From NCBI RefSeq assembly GCF_000013225.1, contig NC_007776.1, forward strand, positions 1,641,001-1,705,000: a stretch of 64,000 nt of DNA. Direction: 5' to 3'. Under the pieces are notes generated by a model. It searched no databases, was not told where the DNA came from, and was given only the letters and a program-made list of their open reading frames with translations. A program made the translations under genes and the position numbers. Origin of the DNA: Synechococcus sp. JA-2-3B'a(2-13). Lineage in GTDB: Bacteria; Cyanobacteriota; Cyanobacteriia; Thermostichales; Thermostichaceae. Within the stretch, counting starts at the first letter, position 1; each line of letters begins with the position of its first letter. Below are positions 1-8,445 of the stretch, piece by piece.

Positions 1-787
1 TTTGCCGGGCTTTTTCCACAGGGAAGGGCTGTTCAAACTCCAGGTTGAGGGCCTCGGCGTGGGTACGCAGCACCGGCACCCGCACACAGGTAGCTGTCAG
101 CCGCAGGTTGGGGGATCCCATAATCTTGCGGGATTCGTTGACCATTTTCATCTCTTCCTGGCAGTAGCCGTTCTCTTGCAGGGGGCTGTTGTGGAGGAAG
201 AGGTTGAAGGCAATGGGGTAAGGGAACACCTGGGGCTGCAACGGCTGCCCCTGGAGGTAGGCGCGGGTTTGCTCTTGCAGCTCCACCATGGCGCGGGCCC
301 CGGCCCCACTGGCCGATTGATAGGTGGCGGCCACCACGCGGCGCAGGGGGATGTGGCGATGCAGGGGGTAGATGGCCACGCACATTAGGATGGTGGTGCA
401 GTTGGGATTGGCAATGATCCCTTGGTGACGGAAGGCTTCCTGGGGGTTGACCTCCGGCACCACCAGCGGAACATTGGGATCCAGGCGAAAGGCGCTGGAG
501 TTGTCAATCAGCACCGCCCCCGCCTCGACGATGGGCTTGGCCCAGGCTTTGGAAACACTTGCTCCGGCAGAGGCCAGCACCAGATCCAGGCCCCGGAAGG
601 CCGCTTCTGAAACTGGTTCCACCGGGATCCGCTCCCCCTTGAAGGTTAGATAAGTGCCTGCAGAGCGGGGAGAGGCCAAAAGCTTGAGGTCGGCTACAGG
701 AAAGTTGCGCTCTTCCAGCAGCATCAGCAGCTCTGCCCCTACTGCCCCTGTTGCTCCCAAAATGGCTACCCGTTGTTGCCGTCCCAT
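1..787 (-). CDS. asd: Aspartate-semialdehyde dehydrogenase (C-terminus beyond window)
   Basis: This enzyme reduces aspartyl phosphate to aspartate semialdehyde with NADPH, the branch point to lysine, threonine and methionine. The translated frame opens with MGRQQRVAILGATGAVG, an NADP-binding Rossmann loop of the GATGAVG type, and has the active-site motif NPNCTT with the catalytic Cys at residue 130. About 262 codons lie in the window and the reading frame is still open at base 1, so roughly the last quarter is missing. The ATG at 787 is the first Met ahead of the Rossmann strand. It is followed on the same strand, 34 bases upstream, by the end of aroB, which suggests an amino-acid biosynthesis neighbourhood. 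Confidence 0.95.
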   Translation of the reverse strand, partial: MGRQQRVAILGATGAVGAELLMLLEERNFPVADLKLLASPRSAGTYLTFKGERIPVEPVSEAAFRGLDLVLASAGASVSKAWAKPIVEAGAVLIDNSSAFRLDPNVPLVVPEVNPQEAFRHQGIIANPNCTTILMCVAIYPLHRHIPLRRVVAATYQSASGAGARAMVELQEQTRAYLQGQPLQPQVFPYPIAFNLFLHNSPLQENGYCQEEMKMVNESRKIMGSPNLRLTATCVRVPVLRTHAEALNLEFEQPFPVEKARQ

Positions 788-821
788 GCTTTGCCATCCT
801 CAAGTCCCCTTATTTTAAGGC

Positions 822-1958
822 TCAAGACGCCCCTAAAGCTGGGAGGGTAACGGATTCTACAGCCGCCTGAATGTCTGCCAATTCCACCTGGTCGGTCAGC
901 TCGGCCTGGCCGATGCGGCGGGGCAGAACGAAGCGAATCCGCCCCTGTTTGACTTTCTTGTCGGCCTGCATTGCCTGCAGCACTGCCTCCCAAGGGATCC
1001 CGGCAGGCCACCGGCTGGGCAATCCTGCTTTCTCGATCAGGCGTCGTTGCCGCTCCGCCTCGGCGGCGCTCCACCAACCCAGGCGGCGGGCGATCTCCCC
1101 GGCAGCTACCATGCCGATGGCGACAGCTTCTCCGTGCAGATAGCGGCGGTAGCCGGTGGCAGCTTCTAGGGCATGGCCGAGGGTATGGCCGTAGTTGAGG
1201 ATGGCCCGCAGGCCCGCTTCTTTCTCGTCCTGCTGCACCACCCAGGCTTTGCACTCGGCACAGCGGCGCAGCAGGTAGTGCAAGTCTGCGGGAGTAAAGT
1301 CGGTATAGCGGCTCAGTTGGGGTCGATCTTCCAAAAACTCAAATAGGTCGGCAGCCTGAATCACGCCGTATTTGATCACCTCTGCCAAAGCCGAAGTAAA
1401 CTCCCGTGGGGGCAGAGTTTTCAGCACCGTCGGGTCAATCCACACCAGGCGCGGCTGATAAAACGCCCCAATGAGGTTTTTCCCGCCAGGATGGTTGACA
1501 CCGGTCTTGCCGCCGATGGCCGCATCCACCATGGCCAAAAGTGAGGTGGGCACCTGCACAAAAGGGATCCCGCGCAGCCAGGTGGCGGCAGCAAACCCCA
1601 CCATGTCGCCAATGACCCCCCCTCCTAGAGCCACCAAGGTGGAGGAGCGCTCCAGGCCAAAGGCTAGGGCGGCGTCGTAGATCTTGGCCACCGAGCGCAG
1701 GGTTTTGTAGCGTTCGCCGGCAGGCAATAGGCAGAGGTGGGCGGCAAACCCCGCTTGTTGCAGCCCCTGCAGCAACTTCTCGGCAAAGTGTTTGGCAATG
1801 CCGGGATGGCTCACCACCAGAGCCTTGCCGGAAAGCCCTCTAGCTCGCATTTGGGATCCCAGCTGGATGAGGCTGTGGCCAGGGGGGCCTTCGGCAGACT
1901 GGAGGAGAATATCGTAGGAGCTGTGGGGAAGCTTGACAGGGATCAGATAGAGATCCAT
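822..1958 (-). CDS. aroB: 3-dehydroquinate synthase
   Basis: AroB converts DAHP to 3-dehydroquinate, step two of the shikimate pathway, using NAD and a divalent metal in the cytoplasm. Family motifs are visible: [16 protein letters not shown] (NAD-binding glycine-rich loop), [35 protein letters not shown] and [10 protein letters not shown], which carry the metal-binding Glu and His residues. The open frame extends to 2075, but the first 39 residues resemble no AroB; the ATG at 1958 ([10 protein letters not shown]) gives 378 aa, close to the family length, and avoids overlap with the TIR-TPR gene. The gene lies between asd and the TIR-TPR gene on the same strand. Confidence 0.96.
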   Translation of the reverse strand: MDLYLIPVKLPHSSYDILLQSAEGPPGHSLIQLGSQMRARGLSGKALVVSHPGIAKHFAEKLLQGLQQAGFAAHLCLLPAGERYKTLRSVAKIYDAALAFGLERSSTLVALGGGVIGDMVGFAAATWLRGIPFVQVPTSLLAMVDAAIGGKTGVNHPGGKNLIGAFYQPRLVWIDPTVLKTLPPREFTSALAEVIKYGVIQAADLFEFLEDRPQLSRYTDFTPADLHYLLRRCAECKAWVVQQDEKEAGLRAILNYGHTLGHALEAATGYRRYLHGEAVAIGMVAAGEIARRLGWWSAAEAERQRRLIEKAGLPSRWPAGIPWEAVLQAMQADKKVKQGRIRFVLPRRIGQAELTDQVELADIQAAVESVTLPALGAS

Positions 1959-2058
1959 GCGTGTCGGTCCTGGGGGGCGGGATCCAGTGTGGCATGTTCT
2001 GCTCCCGTCTGCCTGCTGCAGGCATTGTCCTTGGGGTCTGAAAGCCCAGGGGATCCTG

Positions 2059-4161
2059 CTAGGGGTTGGGGTCAACTGGCTGCGGTTGGGGAGTGAGGGT
2101 TTCCAATTCCGGCAGAGCCATTCCCGCCGGGGAGGCCGAGTCTTCTTGGGCCAAATCCTGCAAAGCAGCTTGGGCCGGCTGAAATTGGGGATCCAGCTCC
2201 AGACAGCGCCGCAAGCTGGCCTGGGCGGCTGCTCGCTGGCCGGCCCGCAGTTGAATCAGCCCCAGGGTGTGCCAAAAGGCGGGCCGCTGCGGATCCAGGT
2301 GCGTGGCCTGTTGGGCGTCTGCCAGAGCAGGTTCCAGCTTCCCCAGTTTCAAGGCTTCCCAGGCGCGGTTGTTGAGGGCCACAGCATCTTCTGGGGTGAG
2401 CTGCAAAACCCGCGAGTAGGCTTGCACAGCTTGTTCGGGATCCCTCAGCTCGCTGTAGATCAACCCCAGGGCAAACCAGCCCCAGGGATCCCGTTCGTTG
2501 AGGTGGATCATCTGCTGGCAGGCGGCACGGGCTTCTTCCAGCCGGCCCAGGCGCCGCAGGCCGGTGATCTGGCCAAACCAGCAGGCAGAACTGCCGGGAC
2601 GCTGCTGCACCAAGCGCTGGAAATGCCGTAGGCTGGCCTCATATTGCCCCAGCTCCTGCTGAGCTACCGCCAAGGCATAGCGGGCTGGAAAGTGCTCCGG
2701 CTTGATCTTGAGGGCTTCCTCGAAGTGGATACAGGCTTCTTTCAGGTAGCCCAATTTCTGGAAGGCCACACCGCGGGCGTACCAGCTTTTGTAGTTGTCG
2801 GCATCGTAGCGCAGAGCGCGTTCTAGGGCCTTGCTGGCCAGCCGATACTGCCCCAAGCGCAGCAGGGCCACCCCCAAGTTGTGCAGGGTTATGGGATCCC
2901 GGCGACGCAGCCGCAGCGAGCGCTTGTAACACTCGACAGCCGAGCGCAGCCGGTGGCAGTGGAAGAGGGCATTGCCTTGGTAGCGCCAAACCCGCGCACT
3001 TCTGGGGTTGAGCTTCAAAACCCGCGCAAAACTAGCCGCTGCCGAGCTGGGCCGACGCAGCCGCCGCAGCACGATCCCACGGGCCAGCCAGGTGCGGGGC
3101 TGCTTGGGGTTGTGGCGCAGCGCTTTGTTCAGGCTGTTCAGGGCCAGCTTCGACCGCTTCAGTTGCAGCAGGCGGATGCCGCGGTTATGCCAGGCCAGAG
3201 CATCTTCCGGGTTGCTCTCCAGCACCTTGTCGTAGTTAACCACCGCCGACTTGTACTGCCCCAGGCGCCCCAGAATCAGGGCCAGGCGCAGCCGGGTTTC
3301 TTCGTCGTAGGGGTTGATGCTCAGGGATCCGTTGTAGCTGTCCACCGCCTCGCGGTAGCGGGCCAGCTGCACCAGCACATCCCCACGGCGGCTCCAAGCC
3401 AGGGCGAAGTTGGGATCCATGTTCAGAGCCCGGTCGTAGGCGGCCAGGGCTTCCGTCAGGTTGCCGCGGCGACGCCAGTCTTCCCCCCGCTCGAATTGGA
3501 TGTCGGCACTGTTCCACTGAAACAGCCGCTGAATGAACTGCAAAATGGCGATCTGACGCGCTCCTTCTTCTGGCGTGGCGGAGGGGGTTTCGCCTGTGGC
3601 AATGCGCAGGATGGCCATCTGGATGGCCCGCAAAAAGGCCTGAAATCCCCGCACCTCTTCATCTTCCAGGGACTCTTTCCCCTCACGGCGGCGGTATTGC
3701 AGCCGGAACCGCTGCAGATCCCCGGGGGCAGGGAAGCTGGGATCCAAAAAGTGCATTAGCTCCAAGGCGCGGTACTCAAACAGCACCGGATCCTCTTCTG
3801 AGCCAGTAAAATCCAGCAGGGGCGCCTCTTCCAGGGGGCGGGGTAGCTCAGTGGGGGTGTGCAGCAGCGTCAGCAGGCGCTGGTTTTGTCGTGCCGGGGC
3901 ATGGGGAAACCCGCTGTACAGCTCATCCCTTGGCCAGGGATCGGCAACAAACTCTGGAGAGGCCACCACTCCCACCCAGCGGCATTGTTCGATGGCCAGT
4001 TGCAGCTCCAGCTTGCGGTTATCCCCCGGCTGCAGCATCCAGCGGTCAAACCAGACTTTGAAACCCTCGCGATCCAGCCGCTCCGCCAGTTGACGCGCCC
4101 ACCGGGCTTGCTCTCGGTGGTAGTGCAAGAAAAGGTCGAACTTGTAATGCTCTGAAGACAT
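2059..4161 (-). CDS. TIR domain protein with long TPR array
   Basis: The N-terminal ~130 residues are a TIR domain: [20 protein letters not shown] begins it, followed by [15 protein letters not shown] and the helix C-like [16 protein letters not shown], where W76 and E80 align with the Trp and catalytic Glu of NAD-cleaving TIR domains. A linker rich in charged residues (about 130-215) leads to roughly 13 tetratricopeptide repeats (about 215-665) of the AWxxRGxxLxxLxRxxEAxxxYxxAL type. There is no signal peptide, so it is probably cytoplasmic. TIR-TPR proteins are widespread in cyanobacteria; whether this one degrades NAD, signals in defence or is a scaffold cannot be read from sequence. It sits 100 bases upstream of aroB on the same strand. 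Confidence 0.9.
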   Translation of the reverse strand: MSSEHYKFDLFLHYHREQARWARQLAERLDREGFKVWFDRWMLQPGDNRKLELQLAIEQCRWVGVVASPEFVADPWPRDELYSGFPHAPARQNQRLLTLLHTPTELPRPLEEAPLLDFTGSEEDPVLFEYRALELMHFLDPSFPAPGDLQRFRLQYRRREGKESLEDEEVRGFQAFLRAIQMAILRIATGETPSATPEEGARQIAILQFIQRLFQWNSADIQFERGEDWRRRGNLTEALAAYDRALNMDPNFALAWSRRGDVLVQLARYREAVDSYNGSLSINPYDEETRLRLALILGRLGQYKSAVVNYDKVLESNPEDALAWHNRGIRLLQLKRSKLALNSLNKALRHNPKQPRTWLARGIVLRRLRRPSSAAASFARVLKLNPRSARVWRYQGNALFHCHRLRSAVECYKRSLRLRRRDPITLHNLGVALLRLGQYRLASKALERALRYDADNYKSWYARGVAFQKLGYLKEACIHFEEALKIKPEHFPARYALAVAQQELGQYEASLRHFQRLVQQRPGSSACWFGQITGLRRLGRLEEARAACQQMIHLNERDPWGWFALGLIYSELRDPEQAVQAYSRVLQLTPEDAVALNNRAWEALKLGKLEPALADAQQATHLDPQRPAFWHTLGLIQLRAGQRAAAQASLRRCLELDPQFQPAQAALQDLAQEDSASPAGMALPELETLTPQPQPVDPNP

Positions 4162-4371
4162 GAACGCCCGCTCGCTGCTCTTCTCCAGCTTATCTTTGCG
4201 TTATCGCTGCGCGATGCTTTCACAAACGCAAACGCATTTGCTCCCCATCGGGTCTGGGGCAAGGAGCAAACCTGATGCTAGGCAACGCTTCCGCTCGATT
4301 GGTTCTGAATGGCGATGATGACCGGACAGCGATAGGCGATAGTTGGTGCAGGGCTTGAAAGGAGGGAGCAC

Positions 4372-5922
4372 GTGCTGGGTGGAGTTTTGGCGATTGCGGC
4401 CGCGATTGGCTTGGTGGTCTTGCTGTTGGAAGCGATTCGATATCGCCGCTGGGGATCCGTTCGCCGCTGGCAACCGGCAGTGGGGCTGGGCTTGGTGGCC
4501 TTGGCGGCGCTGGGGTGCTGGCTGGGTCAGTTGCCGGATCTGATCCCCCTGGCTTTGTTGTTGGGGGGCCTGGTGGGGGTGGGTTTACTGGGGTTGAGTG
4601 GCTGCGGTCGGGCCGGGCAAGGGCTGGTGGTGCTGTTGCTCAGTTTGGCGGCCTGGCAAAGTCTGGCTATCGGCTCCCCCAGTCGCATCGGCATTGCGGA
4701 GCAGCATGGAATGCTGTTTCTGTGGGGCTGCGGCCTGGGGATGGGCTTGGTGGGGATCCCTTTGCTGGGGGTCTTGGCCGCAGCGGAAGCCCTGTCGTTG
4801 CTGATGGCGCTGGGCCAGGGGTGGAGCGGCATTGCCGCCATAACCTGGGGATCTCGCCTGCTGGAGATGGGATCCCAGCCGGATCTCCCTTGGCAGGTGC
4901 TGTTGCCGGTGGGGCTGGCCGCCCTCAGCTTGGTGGCAGGCACTGTGCCGCTCTTGACCGCCTCAGAAGACTCCCCCGGGCTGCTGTCGGCAGTGGGGCA
5001 TGGGGTGGGGTGGCTGGTGGCGTTGGCGCTGGCCTTGGCCTTGACCCGCAACGGCCTATACCAGGATCCCTTTTGGGCCTTGCTCTACGGGGCAGGGGTG
5101 CTGCTCTCGTGGGCCTTGCTTGCCTTGGAAAACCAGACGGGACAGGGGATCCCTGCGCCAGGGGAACCTGCTGGCGTCAGCGGGCCGGAGGCTTCAGCCG
5201 GTCGCGTCAGCGTTGCCGAGCAACAAGGACGGCTGCTCTGGCGGGCCTGTGTGGGCCTAACGCTGGTGGGCGGAGGAGCGCTGCTGGCGTTGCGGCTGGG
5301 GGGATCCTACGGGGCGGCCCTCTTGGGGCTGGGATGTCTGGCTTTTCCCAGCCGTTGGGGGGCCATGGCCGCTTTGTTTTTGTCGGCCCGCCCTCTGCTG
5401 CAAAACCTGTTGCACCAGTTCAACCTGCAGGTTGCCGGGATCGACCTCACCCAACCCTATGTGTCGGCGGCGCTGTACCTGGGAATGGCGGCCATGGCGC
5501 TGGCGGCGCTCATTCACTGGCTATACGGGCCAGACAAACCCCTGCAGACGGGGATCGCCCTGACGCTGGCTAGCCTGGCTTTGCCGGTGGGGGTGGGCTA
5601 CTTCATTCACGCTCAGCCGCAAGCGGCCTTCCTGTTGGGAGCCTTGACCACCGCCTTGATCCTGGCGGCGCTGCAGCCCATCCTCCTGCAGCAGGAGGGA
5701 AGAGGGGCGGAATCTCTGGGGATCCGAGGTTTGGGCCTGGCTGTGCTTGCCATTCTGGGATCCAACCTCAGCCGCGATTGGACGGTAACCGGCTTCCATG
5801 CCACCCGCTGGGAACGGGCGCTGGTGCTGGCCGGGGTGGTCGGGATCCTGGCGTTGATTCTCCTGCTCTGGCAAGGCTGGAGCCTGTGGCACTCTGGGAG
5901 AATGCGCGCCCCCGCCCGCTGA
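4372..5922 (+). CDS. Multi-pass membrane protein, unknown function
   Basis: A 516-residue protein made almost entirely of hydrophobic Gly/Ala/Leu-rich segments, probably 13-15 membrane helices, with short basic loops such as RYRRWGSVRR near the start. I do not recognise a family motif; an ion-transporter or complex I-like antiporter fold is conceivable but unsupported. Translation probably starts at GTG 4372, which has a strong AAGGAGG ribosome-binding site at 4359-4365. The stop codon overlaps the next ATG by one base (TGATG), so it is translationally coupled with the thioesterase downstream. The nearest upstream gene is divergent (TIR-TPR), and the 210-base gap holds the likely promoter. 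Confidence 0.75.
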   Translation: MLGGVLAIAAAIGLVVLLLEAIRYRRWGSVRRWQPAVGLGLVALAALGCWLGQLPDLIPLALLLGGLVGVGLLGLSGCGRAGQGLVVLLLSLAAWQSLAIGSPSRIGIAEQHGMLFLWGCGLGMGLVGIPLLGVLAAAEALSLLMALGQGWSGIAAITWGSRLLEMGSQPDLPWQVLLPVGLAALSLVAGTVPLLTASEDSPGLLSAVGHGVGWLVALALALALTRNGLYQDPFWALLYGAGVLLSWALLALENQTGQGIPAPGEPAGVSGPEASAGRVSVAEQQGRLLWRACVGLTLVGGGALLALRLGGSYGAALLGLGCLAFPSRWGAMAALFLSARPLLQNLLHQFNLQVAGIDLTQPYVSAALYLGMAAMALAALIHWLYGPDKPLQTGIALTLASLALPVGVGYFIHAQPQAAFLLGALTTALILAALQPILLQQEGRGAESLGIRGLGLAVLAILGSNLSRDWTVTGFHATRWERALVLAGVVGILALILLLWQGWSLWHSGRMRAPAR

Positions 5923-6344
5923 TGAAACCTGTTCCCCTGGGCACCCTCGGCACCTGGCAGGGGATCCTCGGCCCGGAACAAACCGCTGAGGCTCTGGGCA
6001 ACCCCGGTGTGAAGGTGATCGGATCCCCGGCTTTGTTGACGTTGATCGAGCGGTGCAGCCACACCACCTTGCAGCCCTTCTACGAGCCGGAGGAAGCGGC
6101 GGTCGGGATCCGCTTTGCCTTGGAACATCGGTCGGCAGCGGTGGCGGGGGATCCCTTGCAGATGCGGGTCGAAGTCGTGGCCGTGGAGGGGAGACGCATT
6201 CAGTTTCAGGTGGAGATCACCCAGCAGGAGCGGCTGGTGATGCAGGGATCCTACACCTGCCTGGTGGTCGATTTGCCCCGTTTTCTGGCCCGCTATGGAT
6301 TGACCGCGGAGGATCCCAGTCGGTGCTCAAGCTGTTCGCGTTAG
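5922..6344 (+). CDS. FlK-like hotdog thioesterase family protein
   Basis: A 140-residue single hotdog domain. The order of elements, SPALLTLIERCSHTTLQPF, then GIRFALEHRSAAVAGDPLQM and VEVVAVEGRRIQFQVEI, matches small acyl-CoA thioesterases of the fluoroacetyl-CoA thioesterase (FlK) type, with E in LIERC and H in LEHRSA as the likely catalytic pair. Substrate is unknown. The ATG overlaps the stop of the membrane-protein gene by one base and the 3' end overlaps the next gene by 22 bases, so the three form one operon. The last codons (CSSCSR) are written by a dispersed 26-bp repeat and probably are not ancestral. Confidence 0.75.
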   Translation: MKPVPLGTLGTWQGILGPEQTAEALGNPGVKVIGSPALLTLIERCSHTTLQPFYEPEEAAVGIRFALEHRSAAVAGDPLQMRVEVVAVEGRRIQFQVEITQQERLVMQGSYTCLVVDLPRFLARYGLTAEDPSRCSSCSR

Positions 6345-6931
6345 CGGGACGGAGTCCTTTGGGATTGCTGCTGGCCGTCTTTGTGGGAACTCTCTTGTTC
6401 TGGCCTCAACAGCTCATTCTGCGCTACCGCAAACCCTGGCAGGGCCCCCTTGCCTGGATCTGGAAATGGCACGGCTGGGGAGGCTGGGCCGTGCGGGGCA
6501 GCCGCCGTGGCTGGGAATGGCGTTGGGGATCCCTGCGCCTTCGCGGCCGTTGGCCGGCGCAGCGGGGAGAACGTTGCTCCCCCAGAGATTGGCCCTACCT
6601 GTGGAAGCTGGGCAAGCAGCTCCACATCCAATCTTGGCAAGGAGGGGTGGAAATTGGCTTTGCCGATCCGGCTTTGACGGGGCAATGCTTGGGACTAATC
6701 GCCGCTCTACCCCCTCAGTTGGCCCAACACCTGCGCTTGACCTTCGCTCGCATCGGTTGGCACGGATGGGGATCCCTGGTGATCCGGTTGCGCGGCTGGC
6801 AGGTGCTGGGGCTGGCCTTGAAACTGGGGTGGCTCGCCCTATCGCGCCATCGGAAGGGATCCCCAGCAAAAATAGCCCATGGGACAGCTGGCGTCAGGAG
6901 CAAAGCGCTGGGGGGGGAACTGCAGCGCTGA
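6323..6931 (+). CDS. Membrane-anchored hypothetical protein (DUF2953-like)
   Basis: About 202 residues from a GTG at 6323 inside the end of the thioesterase gene. It opens with one strong membrane helix (SPLGLLLAVFVGTLLFWP) followed by a Trp/Arg/Gly-rich soluble region and the segment FADPALTGQCLGLIAALPP, which resembles the core of DUF2953 proteins in spore-formers and other bacteria; that match is by eye only. It is the third gene of the 4372-6931 unit. The start is uncertain because the first codons lie in a dispersed repeat; the open frame itself extends upstream without a better start. Confidence 0.5.
   Translation: MLKLFALAGRSPLGLLLAVFVGTLLFWPQQLILRYRKPWQGPLAWIWKWHGWGGWAVRGSRRGWEWRWGSLRLRGRWPAQRGERCSPRDWPYLWKLGKQLHIQSWQGGVEIGFADPALTGQCLGLIAALPPQLAQHLRLTFARIGWHGWGSLVIRLRGWQVLGLALKLGWLALSRHRKGSPAKIAHGTAGVRSKALGGELQR
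6332..6357 (+). repeat. 26-bp dispersed repeat, coding copy
   Basis: A 26-bp sequence containing GTTCGCGTTAGCGGGACGGA recurs identically, inverted, at 22976-23001 and 32519-32544, and with one mismatch at 22491-22512 inside tnpB. This copy spans the stop codon of the thioesterase gene and the first codons of the next gene. Confidence 0.85.
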
Positions 6932-6976
6932 CGCGGTCAGGCCGGCTGCAGCGCCGGGCAGCAATTCAACAGAGGC

Positions 6977-7230
6977 ATGACCTACCCGCCTCCCCCTTCG
7001 CCCTGGCCGTTGGTAGGGGTGGGGGCAGGTGCTGCAGGGATAATCGGCGGCACAATGTACTGGCGCAGGCAGCGTCGCTGCAGACAACTGCAAAACCAGA
7101 TCCAAGCTTTGCAAGCTCCTGTTGTGGCGGCTCCTCGCGCTCTTCTGGCTCTTTCGGCTCCTCCTCCCGCCCTTCATCGGGGGGCAGCTCTTCTCGCCAC
7201 TCTTCGGGCGGCTCCTCCCGTCGTTGCTAG
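6977..7230 (+). pseudogene. Possible small frameshifted gene with Ser/Gly-rich tail
   Basis: From ATG 6977 one frame reads a Pro-rich start, a short hydrophobic segment (PLVGVGAGAAGIIGGTMYW) and a basic Gln-rich stretch to about 7105. A different frame then reads a tail rich in Ser and Gly that ends at the TAG at 7228-7230. Neither frame alone makes a convincing protein, and the first would run 150 bases into the convergent gene at 7296. A single indel near 7100-7130 would join them into one ~84-residue membrane-anchored protein. I do not recognise the family and the call may be wrong. Confidence 0.25.
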
Positions 7231-7295
7231 ACGAACTCAGAGGACGATCCCTTTCACGACAATAGAAGAGATCCCGGAGCTGTTCTGCTTAAGAC

Positions 7296-8357
7296 CTAGG
7301 GAGTCGGTGTGGCAGAGGGGATGCGCAGCTCCACAGCCGTATCCAGGCGAGAGCGTGGGGGTGGGGCTTCTCCCTGAGCCAGTTCTAGGTACTGGGCCAG
7401 CGGGTGATGCTCCTTCCAGCGGGATCCCACCTCAGCAGCCATCTGGGTGACTTGGATTTGATAAAGCTGGGCCAGCTCGGCAGCATTGAGGTTGCTCCGC
7501 TCCACCTGATCGCGACTGGCCTCGGCCAGGATATCTACCACAAGGTTGCCTTGCTCATCAAACCGCCACAGTTCCAGGCGGCTGCGGGAACGCAGGCTCA
7601 GCTCCGTTGGCGAAGCTGGTCGAGTGAGGACATCGACGCGGGCGATGACGATGGCTTCCAGGCCCAGGTAATCGAAAAATTGGCCCACCGCCTCCGGCTT
7701 GCGGCGATCCCACTCAAACAGCTCGTAGATGGGCCAGCCCACCTTCTGCAAAATGGGCTGAATGCGACGGTTGTCCAGGGGCACCACCTTCTCGCCGTTG
7801 GGGATCAAGCCCAGACGCACCGCCTCTATGGCCAGGCGCTGGCCCAACAGTTGGGTATGCTCCAACCCTCCCACCCCCAAAATGCCAAGGCGACGGCGGG
7901 GCTGAGGCCGAATCGGCACCTGCAAAACCACATCCACAGGGGTGGTCAGGCCCGCTTGCAGGAGGATCTCCTGCTCTGCCTTTTCATAGTCGGGGTGCCA
8001 CACCGTCAACATCCGGCGCCCGGCTGGGGCTTGGTCTAGCTCAAAAGCGCCCCGCTCATCGGTTTGAATCGGCTGATTGGGGTTCTCCATGCCCTCCAAC
8101 TGCACCTGTGCCCCCGCCACAGGTTGCCCCACGCTGTTGCTCACCTGCCCCACCAGCCGTGCTGTTCCCTGGGGCTGCCCTCTGTTTTGGGAGGGAAACA
8201 ACGGCGTCAACCGCGGAATGGGGGTGGCCGGAGCCTGAGCCAGCGCTCCTGAAGCCAGTGCCAGCCAGCCGCAGAGGGCCAGACTGCCTGTTCGCGAGAG
8301 CGTTGCGTAGCGATAGCTAATCCTGTGCCGGAGAGGATGAAAGAAGAAAAAAGGCAT
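7296..8357 (-). CDS. Exported protein with carboxypeptidase regulatory-like domain
   Basis: A 353-residue protein with an N-terminal export signal ending near SLALCGWLALASGALAQ|A. Residues ~66-140 form a carboxypeptidase regulatory-like beta-sandwich (ARLVGQVSNSVGQPVAGAQV, then TDERGAFELDQAPAGRR). The rest is an alpha/beta domain (LGILGVGGLEHTQLLGQRL, GLEAIVIARVDVL) reminiscent of periplasmic CsgG-like folds, though not matched with confidence. It lies 88 bases downstream of a second exported protein of similar architecture and probably shares its operon. Codons around residues 14-25 are written by a dispersed short repeat (positions near 8288-8315), giving the signal peptide an unusually long n-region. 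Confidence 0.7.
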   Translation of the reverse strand: MPFFFFHPLRHRISYRYATLSRTGSLALCGWLALASGALAQAPATPIPRLTPLFPSQNRGQPQGTARLVGQVSNSVGQPVAGAQVQLEGMENPNQPIQTDERGAFELDQAPAGRRMLTVWHPDYEKAEQEILLQAGLTTPVDVVLQVPIRPQPRRRLGILGVGGLEHTQLLGQRLAIEAVRLGLIPNGEKVVPLDNRRIQPILQKVGWPIYELFEWDRRKPEAVGQFFDYLGLEAIVIARVDVLTRPASPTELSLRSRSRLELWRFDEQGNLVVDILAEASRDQVERSNLNAAELAQLYQIQVTQMAAEVGSRWKEHHPLAQYLELAQGEAPPPRSRLDTAVELRIPSATPTP

Positions 8358-8445
8358 GGCGAAGGTTGCATCCGGTAGTAGCAGTCGGTTCTATTCTGCT
8401 CCGCACCCCTGACGCGAACAGGGCAAGATCCTGCTGCAGGGATCC

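Noticed and set aside
1959-2075. N-terminal extension of AroB
   Set aside because: The 39 extra residues resemble no AroB and would overlap the end of the TIR-TPR gene.
4515-5573. 352-residue open frame inside the membrane-protein gene
   Set aside because: Gly/Arg/Ala-rich shadow of the hydrophobic frame; no hydrophobic segments or motifs of its own.
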